A DNA stretch of 7,274 bases. Source: SZUA-254 sp035292425 (GTDB lineage: Bacteria > Bacteroidota > Ignavibacteria > UBA10030 > SZUA-254). The DNA lies in assembly GCA_035292425.1 (NCBI GenBank), contig DATDQD010000331.1:1-7274 (forward strand), in the 5' to 3' direction. Shown in pieces: positions 1 to 6,414 of the stretch (its first letter is position 1; every line of letters starts with the position of its first letter). A program made the translations under genes and the position numbers. Below the pieces are notes generated by a model, which saw only the letters and a list, made by a program, of their open reading frames with translations, was not told the origin of the DNA and searched no databases.

Positions 1-1
1 C

Positions 2-514
2 GCGAGCCTCGGCCTTTATTTCGGCGGACTGTTCTCGGGCGATGACAAGGTTCGCGTGACGGGCCGGTTGATGGGGGAGGCGCTCTTCCTCGCGGGGATT
101 CCGGCGATCATCCTCCAATACGGGCTGGGGCGGAGCCGCCCGTACTCCGGGGATGGTCCATGGAAATACAATTTTTTCGAACGGAGCAACGAAAAACAAT
201 CGCTGCCGTCGGGGCACTCGGCGGTAGCGTTCGCGATTTCGACCGTCCTGGCAAAAAGGATCGGCCGGCTTTGGGCGAGCGTGCCGCTCTACACGATGGC
301 GGGCCTCACCGCGCTGTCGCTCGGGTGGACCGGTCAGCACTGGCCGTCGGACCTGCTGATCGGCGCGGCGATCGGATACCTGGCAGGGAGTTACGTCGTG
401 TCGCGGGAGGAAGAGCGATCGGAAAGCGGGGGGCTCACTCAGTCGGGATCGGAAGATCGTTTCACTGCCCGGATCGGGCCGGGTGGAGTAAGCGTACGGT
501 ATATCATCTTTTAA
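2..514 (+). CDS. PAP2-family phosphatase, 5' truncated by window edge
   Basis: The frame is open from the first bases to the TAA, giving 170 residues; the true start lies upstream of the window. It belongs to the PAP2 (phosphatidic acid phosphatase type 2) superfamily of membrane phosphatases that act on lipid phosphates or diphosphates. Three family motifs appear in order: GRSRPY (motif 1, around nt 134-151), SLPSGHS (motif 2, around nt 200-220) and the GQHWPSD stretch (motif 3, around nt 330-350), followed by a hydrophobic segment LLIGAAIGYLAGSYVV. Two normally conserved residues differ. The Lys seven places before the RP of motif 1 is Gln (caa), and the Arg of the motif 3 SR pair is Leu (ctc). 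The PSGH and motif 3 His and Asp are kept. The gene converges on the barrel-protein gene across a 68-bp gap. Family assignment is firm; substrate is unknown, and full activity is uncertain because of the substitutions. Confidence 0.88.
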   Translation, partial: ASLGLYFGGLFSGDDKVRVTGRLMGEALFLAGIPAIILQYGLGRSRPYSGDGPWKYNFFERSNEKQSLPSGHSAVAFAISTVLAKRIGRLWASVPLYTMAGLTALSLGWTGQHWPSDLLIGAAIGYLAGSYVVSREEERSESGGLTQSGSEDRFTARIGPGGVSVRYIIF

Positions 515-582
515 GGATTCGATCGGGCATTCCCCGGACCTCGTCGTGACGGCGGCGGTCCGCAGGTGAGAGCACACGTTTT

Positions 583-3336
583 TCAGAATGCAAACCCTCC
601 TGCCACGTAGACACCCGTCCTCTCCTGCGACCCCACGACCGAAAGGCCCAGGACGTTCATTGGATCGATAAAAGAAAACCAGATCCCGCCGCCGATGGCG
701 CTGTGCCATTGTTCCGATGACTCGTTCTCGGCGAAGACCCGCCCGGTTTCACCGCTCAGTGTAATCCCGAACTTCATCGGCACAAGGAACATAAAGGAGG
801 CGAGCCCCATCCGCATTTCAGCGCCGCCGTAGACTGCAGACCCTCCTGCGAAGCGTTGTTTCTCAAATCCCCTCAATGGCGCCATCGCGCCGCCCGTGCC
901 CCCGGCCCCTCCGGCGATCGAGCCGTTCAGCCCGCTCCCCGTTCCCCCGAGGAACGCCGATTCATACCACGGGAACGTGCCCCAGTTCTTTTGCGCTCCT
1001 CCCCTGATCGCGAAGGTCAACAGGGAATCCGCCGGCGTGTAATACGTCCTGAACTCCCCCGCGAGTTTCTGGAACGATTCAAACCCCCGGGTGAGCGGAT
1101 GATGGGCCGAGAACCTTATGATGCTCAGGATTCCTCCGGTGGCCGCGGCGGGGAGGTCGCGCGAATCGTACCTTGCCTCGAATTGAAGGCTGCCGTACCA
1201 GGAATCTTCGGTCGATCTGTACGGGGCCAACGTCCCGAGAATCGTCCCCGCGGCCGGATCCGGATCGAACTGCTTAAGGCCGACCCCGAGGCTGAACTGC
1301 GTCGCCTCCGAGAGAGGGAATACCAGGGTCGGCGCAAGAAGCAGATGCCGCGAACGGGCCTTGTAGTGGCCGGCGTCCAGGAGCGAATCGTCGAGCGGGG
1401 TGGAATTGCCGGCCCCGAAATAATTCAATATGTCGAGCTGTGAAAACTCCGCGAGGAGGTTCACCCGGCGCCCCGGGACCAGGGAATAGAAGTCGCCCGA
1501 GTAATCGAGCCGGATTCTCTCCGGCGTGGCGGCGTACCCGCCGCGCAACTGCATCCGGTAGACGTACGGGTCCATCCTGAATCCGTGCTTGTAGAGAATC
1601 GGCCCGCCGCCGATGAACAATCCCTCGTCGGGAGAAACACCGTACCAGGGGGCGAACTTCCAGTCATAGCCGTAGTCCCGCACCGGCGGTTCGTACTTTT
1701 CCTGTTCTGTCAGGGGTTTTCGCGCGGGTGTCGCATCGAATCCCATTCGCGTGAGGGTCGAACGGCGCGTTTCGGGGTTTTCGTCGTACACCGTCACCGC
1801 AGGCGCGCTGAACAGCGTGAAGGGAACGCTTTCGGCGATGCCGCCGCCGGTGGATTCGTCGATGATTTCGTCGTCCCCCTTCCCGCCGACGACGACGATC
1901 CCGGTGGACGCGCTCCTTTTCCCGGTGACGCGCACGAGGTCGTCCCCGCCGTTGAGATAGATCCGGATCTCGTGTGTTTCGTGGTCAAGGAACACCCGCC
2001 TGAAAAACGCCCCGCCTCTCTTCCCGCCCGATTCCTTGTCGCGCTTGTAGATCGCCACATCGACCCGGCCGCCGTCCAGGTATGCCGCCTCGACATATTC
2101 GCGTTTGTCGGTCGCGCGGATGTCGGGGTATTCCGCGAGGAGTTCATAGAATTCGCGCGCGGCGGCGGGCAGGGCGGTCCGGCGGATGATCAGCGTGCGG
2201 ATCAGGTAGTCCCCCTCGAGCGCGAACATTTCCCCGGGGAGGAGCCGCACAGCCTCTTCGATGACGTCGTCCGTGAGGCGTTTCTGAAGGTAACCGGCAA
2301 CCGAATCCCACACCGACCATGCGGCGCCGGACAGGAGCCGCCGGTCCACGAACCGCCCGGACCAGGTGAGGTCCTCGATTTCGGGGAGGTCGTCGCCGAA
2401 GCCCTCAAGCTGCGGGACGGCGATCGAGGCGATCCAGGGAAAAAGGCCGTCGAAACGGGCGAACGCCTGGTCCCGGTCGCGGGGGATGGGGACCCAGCGG
2501 CGTCCGCCGGCCTTCCCGCTGTCCGCGCCTTCCGGCGGACCGGTGGCGGAATTTCCCCCGGAACCACCGGGCAAACCGGTTCTGTATCCCGCCCACCTCC
2601 ACTGGAGGATATGCCGGTCCCAGTCGCCGAGGAAAATGTCCATCAGCCGGGCCTTGATGTATTCAGCCTCGTCCACGCGCTCGTCGCTGTCCTCTTCGAG
2701 GGCTTCGAAGAACTTGAATGAATCGTGGAATTTACCCGCGCCGCCGAAGCGCGCCGCATCGGAATTCTCGTCGTCCGGGTCGTCCGGATTTTCCTCGATG
2801 GTGCCCAGAAGACCGCCGAATTCCGGCTGGAATTTGCCGAGCTCCGACGCGTTCGGCAGGAAGACGATCTGCGGCGGGGCATTCAGCACTCCCGCGGCGA
2901 TCAACAGGGGCGGCACGATCACCGGGGCCATCGGGTTCGATGAACTGATCTGGTCCTGGACGATGTCGGCTGCGACCGATTCCTGCAGTTCGGGGGGAAG
3001 GACTTTTTTCGGGTCCTTCGTCATCGACCGGAACTTGTATTTCTTCCCATCGGCGCCCCTGAAGTGGAGCGATTTCGTCTGCAGACCCCCGCCCCGCTTC
3101 ACGGGCGTCAATCCACCGGCGAATTCGTCCAGGTCGAGCACCGTGACCTCCATCGGCGTCGCCCAGAGGTCGCGCCAGTGCGCGCCGAAGAATATTTCGT
3201 GCAGCCAGCCCGCGCGGTACTGCGTGTCCGGGGCGAGGGTGACGGCGGTTCGACCGTCCCGGGAATATTGGAACGCCTGAGACGTGACGGGATTTGCCGA
3301 CACCAGGAAGAATAGCATGACCACGAATCGTTTCAT
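583..3336 (-). CDS. Outer-membrane protein: kinase-like N-terminal half fused to BamA/TamA-type barrel
   Basis: A 917-residue exported protein. Residues 1-21 look like a signal peptide (KR, then FVVMLFFLV, small residues to SQA). Residues about 40-310 resemble an atypical kinase fold: a Gly-rich strand with RGGGLQTKSLHFR (81-93), KKYKFRSMTKDP (98-109), GDWDRHILQWRW (237-248) and IPRDRDQAF (284-292). The DWDRH and DRD segments recall the catalytic and metal-binding loops of FAM20/HipA-like kinases; this is inference. Residues 460-493 contain GGDD and GGKGDDEIID, like a single RTX-type calcium repeat. From about 555 the protein is Gly/aromatic-rich amphipathic beta strand, with LRGF at 821-824 (equivalent of the BamA loop-6 RGF motif) and a terminal Phe, as in Bac_surface_Ag/Omp85 barrels. 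Gly-rich inserts lie at about 257-279 and 798-818. The ATG overlaps the stop of the upstream lipoprotein gene (ATGA), so the two are probably translationally coupled. The barrel end is well supported; the kinase-like reading is tentative. Confidence 0.87.
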   Translation of the reverse strand: MKRFVVMLFFLVSANPVTSQAFQYSRDGRTAVTLAPDTQYRAGWLHEIFFGAHWRDLWATPMEVTVLDLDEFAGGLTPVKRGGGLQTKSLHFRGADGKKYKFRSMTKDPKKVLPPELQESVAADIVQDQISSSNPMAPVIVPPLLIAAGVLNAPPQIVFLPNASELGKFQPEFGGLLGTIEENPDDPDDENSDAARFGGAGKFHDSFKFFEALEEDSDERVDEAEYIKARLMDIFLGDWDRHILQWRWAGYRTGLPGGSGGNSATGPPEGADSGKAGGRRWVPIPRDRDQAFARFDGLFPWIASIAVPQLEGFGDDLPEIEDLTWSGRFVDRRLLSGAAWSVWDSVAGYLQKRLTDDVIEEAVRLLPGEMFALEGDYLIRTLIIRRTALPAAAREFYELLAEYPDIRATDKREYVEAAYLDGGRVDVAIYKRDKESGGKRGGAFFRRVFLDHETHEIRIYLNGGDDLVRVTGKRSASTGIVVVGGKGDDEIIDESTGGGIAESVPFTLFSAPAVTVYDENPETRRSTLTRMGFDATPARKPLTEQEKYEPPVRDYGYDWKFAPWYGVSPDEGLFIGGGPILYKHGFRMDPYVYRMQLRGGYAATPERIRLDYSGDFYSLVPGRRVNLLAEFSQLDILNYFGAGNSTPLDDSLLDAGHYKARSRHLLLAPTLVFPLSEATQFSLGVGLKQFDPDPAAGTILGTLAPYRSTEDSWYGSLQFEARYDSRDLPAAATGGILSIIRFSAHHPLTRGFESFQKLAGEFRTYYTPADSLLTFAIRGGAQKNWGTFPWYESAFLGGTGSGLNGSIAGGAGGTGGAMAPLRGFEKQRFAGGSAVYGGAEMRMGLASFMFLVPMKFGITLSGETGRVFAENESSEQWHSAIGGGIWFSFIDPMNVLGLSVVGSQERTGVYVAGGFAF

Positions 3337-4274
3337 TTCTTACCCGCTTTGTAAACGACGATCGTTCCTTTCCGCGGGCCTTCATTTGCGATGAGCAGCC
3401 GACCATCCTTGTCGATGACGATCCCCTCGGGCTGTTCGTGGTATTTCTTCGGTAGGCCGGTATACGACAGCACCTTTCCGCCGGGCGAGAGTTCGATGAG
3501 AGAATTCCCCACCGAGCTGATCACGAAAAAGTTGCCGGTCGCCGGATGCCGCGCGATGCCGGACGGCATGAACTCCTTCAGCCCGAACCGCTTCTTCAGG
3601 TCTTTCAGGTCGATGAGAAACCGCGGCCGGGGGAGAAGTTTCCGGGTCCTGAGATCGAACGCGTACACCGCCCTGGCATCAACCAGGTCGACGCCGGGAT
3701 CTGCCTTGCATGCGAGAAGGAGACAGCCGGTTTCCGGATCGTAGCAGAGCCCCTCGACGTCGTTCTTCGCGGTGAGCCCTGTTTTATGCGCCATGTAGGG
3801 GACGTTTTCCTTCCCGCGGCCCTCCCTGAAGGCGAAGAGGTCTCCTTTGCTGCTGACGAGATAAAACGTGTCCCCGACAATCGCGATGTCCTCCAGGTCC
3901 TCCTGCAGGCGCCGCTCGCCGACCGCGAATTGCTTGATCATCTTCCCCGTGGCCGGATCGATCCGATACACCGCCCCCCTCTCATCATTGTGCGCGAAGA
4001 GCCGGCCGTCTTTCGTGAGCGCGATGCCCGAGACTTCGCGGAGGAATGAGGGCAGCGTAAGGATAATCGCAGGTTTGGACGCGAAATCGTAGTGGGTGGT
4101 CAGTGTCGCCATTCCATCTGCGGATTCAGCCATTATCGCGTCTGACGTTTCGGCTACTGCCTCGGGTATCCCCTCCGGCACCACCCGGTCATCCGTGCTT
4201 TCGGTCCGGCACGAGAGCGACGCCGATCCAAATAGTACCAGAGCCAGCATCATGAAGAGCACCGTCGTGTGCAT
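3333..4274 (-). CDS. SdiA-regulated-type (YjiK-like) beta-propeller lipoprotein or secreted protein
   Basis: About 313 residues from the ATG at 4274. The N-terminus is hydrophobic (VLFMMLALVLFGSASLS) with a Cys at residue 22. The positions before the Cys (S-L-S) are a poor lipobox, so lipid anchoring is likely but not certain. A polar linker follows, then propeller-like repeats, each with a short E/P-x-G/D-I signature: EVSGIALTKDGRLFAHND, EDLEDIAIVGDTFYLVSS, DVEGLCYDPETGCLLLACK, MPSGIARHPATGNFFVISS and QPEGIVIDKDGRLLIANE. These match the SdiA-regulated domain family (E. coli YjiK), whose biochemical role is not established. An in-frame TTG at 4310 could extend the protein by 12 residues. It is less likely because it adds a hydrophobic-polar stretch before the signal peptide and coincides with a candidate -33 promoter element. 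The stop overlaps the start of the barrel-fusion gene by 4 nt, making it the first gene of a two-gene operon. Confidence 0.85.
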   Translation of the reverse strand: MHTTVLFMMLALVLFGSASLSCRTESTDDRVVPEGIPEAVAETSDAIMAESADGMATLTTHYDFASKPAIILTLPSFLREVSGIALTKDGRLFAHNDERGAVYRIDPATGKMIKQFAVGERRLQEDLEDIAIVGDTFYLVSSKGDLFAFREGRGKENVPYMAHKTGLTAKNDVEGLCYDPETGCLLLACKADPGVDLVDARAVYAFDLRTRKLLPRPRFLIDLKDLKKRFGLKEFMPSGIARHPATGNFFVISSVGNSLIELSPGGKVLSYTGLPKKYHEQPEGIVIDKDGRLLIANEGPRKGTIVVYKAGKK

Positions 4275-4279
4275 GACCC

Positions 4280-4310
4280 GAAATATAGGGATTGAGATGT
4301 GGAAGAGCAA
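4280..4310 (-). promoter_or_regulatory. Candidate Bacteroidota-type promoter for the propeller-barrel operon
   Basis: On the minus strand TTG (4310-4308) is followed after 20 nt by TATATTTC (4287-4280), one base from the Bacteroidota -7 consensus TAnnTTTG with its -33 TTG at the usual distance. Only five bases separate it from the ATG at 4274, so transcription would begin at or very near the start codon, giving a leaderless or nearly leaderless mRNA. If translation instead starts at the Met codons at 4253/4250, the leader would be about 20 nt. There is no clear Shine-Dalgarno before 4274. A TTGACA also occurs on this strand at 4342-4337 but has no good -10 box at 16-18 nt. Confidence 0.35.
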
Positions 4311-4324
4311 CGGGGTCTGTGGAT

Positions 4325-4378
4325 ATCCCGGTGCCCTGTCAAAGCAGCCACGTTGTGGTGCTCATGCACCACCGGGAT
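4325..4378. repeat. Overlapping alternative inverted repeats in divergent intergenic region
   Basis: Two perfect inverted repeats share bases. ATCCCGGTG (4325-4333) pairs with CACCGGGAT (4370-4378). GTGGTGC (4355-4361) pairs with GCACCAC (4366-4372) around a TCAT loop. The two stems both need 4370-4372, so only one can form fully. The position lies upstream of both divergent genes, compatible with an operator or with a leader structure on a longer minus-strand transcript. Confidence 0.45.
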
Positions 4379-4414
4379 CGCCGGTTTCAGGGGGGTATGT
4401 CTCCGACGCTCCAC

Positions 4415-4446
4415 ATCGGCGCAATATTCCGCACGGAATGGCCGAT
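4415..4446. promoter_or_regulatory. Nested palindrome, candidate operator upstream of the polyketide synthase gene
   Basis: The core is a perfect 14-bp dyad, ATTCCG-CA-CGGAAT (4426-4439). It is flanked by a second complementary pair, ATCGGC (4415-4420) and GCCGAT (4441-4446). The element ends about 40 bp upstream of the TATAAT box, where an activator or repressor dimer could act. No regulator gene is visible next to it, so the binding protein is unknown. Confidence 0.4.
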
Positions 4447-4484
4447 TTTCATATCCCATCCATGGAACGATTGTTGAATCTTAT

Positions 4485-4490
4485 TATAAT
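4485..4490 (+). promoter_or_regulatory. TATAAT -10 box of the type III PKS operon
   Basis: A perfect TATAAT lies 29 nt before the GTG start. There is no convincing -35 hexamer at 16-18 nt (the stretch there reads ATGGAAC), so the promoter may need an activator or use another recognition element. It overlaps the ATG at 4489, which argues against that ATG being the translation start. Confidence 0.5.
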
Positions 4491-4506
4491 GGATCAGTCC
4501 GCCCTT

Positions 4507-4513
4507 AAAGGAG
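4507..4513 (+). promoter_or_regulatory. Shine-Dalgarno AAAGGAG for the PKS gene
   Basis: AAAGGAG sits 5 nt before the GTG at 4519, near-ideal spacing. This fixes the start at this GTG rather than at the in-frame ATG at 4489 or in the long open frame further upstream. Confidence 0.75.
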
Positions 4514-4518
4514 AAATC

Positions 4519-5610
4519 GTGAACCCCAATCCCGCAATACTCTCGGTCGCCACTGCGGGACCGGCTCATCGCTACTCCCAGCGCGAGATCTACGACGCGC
4601 TCGCCCGCCGATGGAAGCGCTACCGGCACCCCCGAATCGAAGAGATCTTCATGAACAGCGACATCGAGTTCCGCAGTCTCTGCGTGGAGATCGACAAGTT
4701 CGACGGAAACGAAACGATCGACAGGATGCACGAGAGGTTTATCGCCGGGGCCGGCTCAATGGGGAACCGGGCCATCAGGACCGCGTTATACCTCGCCGGC
4801 ATGACTCCGGGCGAAATCGATTTCCTCGTTGTCGCCACGTGCACGGGATATATCTGCCCGGGACTCTCGGCAGTTTATGCGAAAGAGGTGGGGTTCTCCA
4901 ACCGGCTCCAGCGCGCCGACCTGGTCGGGATGGGGTGCGCGGGCGCGCTCCCGGCATTGCAGAGGGCGCACGATTTTGTGAAAGCAAACCCGGGGAAAAG
5001 AGCGCTCGCCGTAGCAGTCGAAGTCTGCTCGGCCTGTTATTATCTCGACGACACGCTCGAGACGATCATCGGCAACGCGATCTGTGCGGACGGGGCGGCG
5101 GCGATGGTGGTGGGGACTGAAATGGAGGCGGTAAGCGGCCCGGACAAGGATGGGTGCAGGGCCCTTCCGCACATTGCCGGGTTCAGAACGCTCCTCGATA
5201 CGTCGTACATCGACAAGGTGGGTTTTCAACAGAAGGAGGGTCGGCTCAGGATCGTTCTCTCGAAAGACCTCCGCGAGAGTGCAGGCGGATTGGTCCGGCA
5301 GGTCGTGGACGGGATCCTCGGGGAGCATGGTCTCCGGCGCGAAGAGATATCCCACTGGATCCTCCATCCCGGCGGGAGGAAGATCATCGACGCGGTACGC
5401 TCAGAGCTCGGTCTTGCCGATATTCAGGTCCGGCACAGCACGTGGGTTCTCCGGAATTTCGGGAACATGTCATCCGCGACCGTCCTCTTCGTTCTGAAGG
5501 CGCTCACTGAATATCCCGACCCCCCCGCCCAACCACATCCCGGGGATTTTGGAATCATGATCGCCATGGGGCCGGGGCTTGTAGTGGAGGGCGCGCTGCT
5601 CGCGTGGTGA
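4519..5610 (+). CDS. Type III polyketide synthase (chalcone/stilbene synthase family)
   Basis: A 363-residue protein, the normal size for bacterial type III PKS. These homodimeric ketosynthases extend an acyl-CoA or acyl-ACP starter with malonyl units and cyclise the chain to pyrones, resorcinols or phloroglucinols. The catalytic triad is complete: Cys140 in GMGCAGA, His283 in ILHPGGRK and Asn316 in FGNMSSATVLF. The N-terminus (ILSVATAGPAHRYSQREI) and the C-terminal GPGLVVEGALL also match the family. The start is set by AAAGGAG 5 nt before the GTG. The next gene, a methyltransferase, overlaps the stop codon, a pairing seen in several bacterial alkylpyrone/alkylresorcinol loci. A long-chain fatty acyl starter is therefore the likeliest, but starter and product cannot be read from the sequence. 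The in-frame open stretch back to 4096 is antisense to the lipoprotein gene and is not counted as coding. Confidence 0.95.
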   Translation: MNPNPAILSVATAGPAHRYSQREIYDALARRWKRYRHPRIEEIFMNSDIEFRSLCVEIDKFDGNETIDRMHERFIAGAGSMGNRAIRTALYLAGMTPGEIDFLVVATCTGYICPGLSAVYAKEVGFSNRLQRADLVGMGCAGALPALQRAHDFVKANPGKRALAVAVEVCSACYYLDDTLETIIGNAICADGAAAMVVGTEMEAVSGPDKDGCRALPHIAGFRTLLDTSYIDKVGFQQKEGRLRIVLSKDLRESAGGLVRQVVDGILGEHGLRREEISHWILHPGGRKIIDAVRSELGLADIQVRHSTWVLRNFGNMSSATVLFVLKALTEYPDPPAQPHPGDFGIMIAMGPGLVVEGALLAW

Positions 5611-6356
5611 ACGTTTTGTCATTCCGCTTTCCCGTCCCCCGCCGAAGGTTCGATCCCGCCCGCCCCGAGATGGTGGATCTCCCGCATCCCGATCCCGTCC
5701 TTCTGCGGGGCGAGATGAAAAACCTCCGGATCATAAACCGGCGGTTCGCCGGAGCGACACTCGGGCGTGAAATTCTGAAACTTGCGCAGCGGGCCGGGCC
5801 CGCACGACAACTCGAAATACTGGACCTGGCCACGGGGTCGGGCGATCTCCCGGCGGAAATTATTCAATCGATGGGGCGTCTCGGCAGGAGGGTGAAGGTT
5901 ACGGCGCTCGACAGGAACGAGGTGGTCCTTGAGGAAGCGCGCGCATTCACATCGGGAGTGCAGGGGATTACATTAGTGCGGGGGGATATCCTCGAACTGG
6001 ACTATCCTGACAAGAGTTTCGATATCGTGATCTGTTCGCTTACCTTGCACCACTTCACGCGAGCCGACGCCGTCAGGATCATCCGCGAGATGCACCGGCT
6101 GAGCAGGATGGGGTTCGTCATCGGGGACCTGCGCCGCAGTTATGCGGCCCTCGCCGGGGCGTGGATCTACACCCGCCTTACCACCACGAACATCATGACC
6201 CGGACCGATGCGATCGCCTCGGTCCTGGCCGCTTTCACCAAAGAGGAGCTGGAGGAATTGATAAGGGAGGCGGATGTCAAGGGCGCAACAGTCTGCCGGG
6301 CGCCGGTGTTCAGGTTGGTGGGGATGAGTGTAAAGATCCAGGGACTTGATACTTAG
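5607..6356 (+). CDS. Class I SAM-dependent methyltransferase, UbiE-like, partner of the type III PKS
   Basis: About 249 residues. Motif I is ILDLATGSGD (71-80), which binds S-adenosylmethionine. The acidic end of strand 2 is ALDRN (100-104), and GDILEL (127-132), SFDIVICSLTLHHF and IREMHRLSR follow in the order expected of UbiE/COQ5-like enzymes. The N-terminal PEMVDLPHPDPVLL and NLRIINRR segments precede motif I, as in methyltransferases found beside bacterial type III PKS genes. The likely role is O- or C-methylation of the polyketide made by the upstream enzyme (inference). The GTG at 5607 overlaps the PKS stop as GTGA; an adjacent GTG at 5604 is an equal alternative. A GGAGG at 5586-5590 is rather far upstream, so translation is probably coupled to termination of the PKS. 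No flavin hydroxylase or desaturase follows. Confidence 0.9.
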   Translation: MNVLSFRFPVPRRRFDPARPEMVDLPHPDPVLLRGEMKNLRIINRRFAGATLGREILKLAQRAGPARQLEILDLATGSGDLPAEIIQSMGRLGRRVKVTALDRNEVVLEEARAFTSGVQGITLVRGDILELDYPDKSFDIVICSLTLHHFTRADAVRIIREMHRLSRMGFVIGDLRRSYAALAGAWIYTRLTTTNIMTRTDAIASVLAAFTKEELEELIREADVKGATVCRAPVFRLVGMSVKIQGLDT

Positions 6357-6377
6357 CCGATTATTCGACTATATTTG
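6346..6377 (+). promoter_or_regulatory. Candidate Bacteroidota-type promoter upstream of the fic remnant
   Basis: TTG (6346-6348), 21 nt, then TATATTTG (6370-6377) exactly fits the TAnnTTTG -7 element with a -33 TTG. It lies at the end of the methyltransferase gene and 37 nt before the GTG of the Fic remnant, so the dead gene may still be transcribed. Confidence 0.35.
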
Positions 6378-6414
6378 GTAATTCTACCCGGGAAATTCTT
6401 CTTAGACTACAAGC

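Noticed and set aside
535..562. CGGACC/GGTCCG hairpin between the convergent PAP2 and barrel genes as a terminator
   Set aside because: Only six base pairs with a 16-nt loop, and the short T run is 15 bases beyond it. Too weak to call in GC-rich sequence.
1585..2721. Long plus-strand open frame (over 370 codons) opposite the barrel-protein gene
   Set aside because: It is antisense to a clear outer-membrane protein gene in GC-rich DNA. Its translation is Arg/Pro/Gly-rich with no recognisable domain, as expected for a shadow frame.
2366..3280. Second long plus-strand open frame opposite the same gene
   Set aside because: The product is Ser/Pro/Arg-rich and resembles no family. The minus-strand protein has a signal peptide and conserved motifs in this stretch.
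4337..4342. TTGACA on the minus strand as a -35 box for the lipoprotein operon
   Set aside because: No acceptable -10 hexamer follows at 16-18 nt; the TTG/TATATTTC pair nearer the gene fits better.
4096..4518. In-frame upstream extension of the PKS gene
   Set aside because: It runs antisense to the lipoprotein signal region and across the promoter and palindromes. The AAAGGAG before the GTG at 4519 and the usual family length favour the shorter form.
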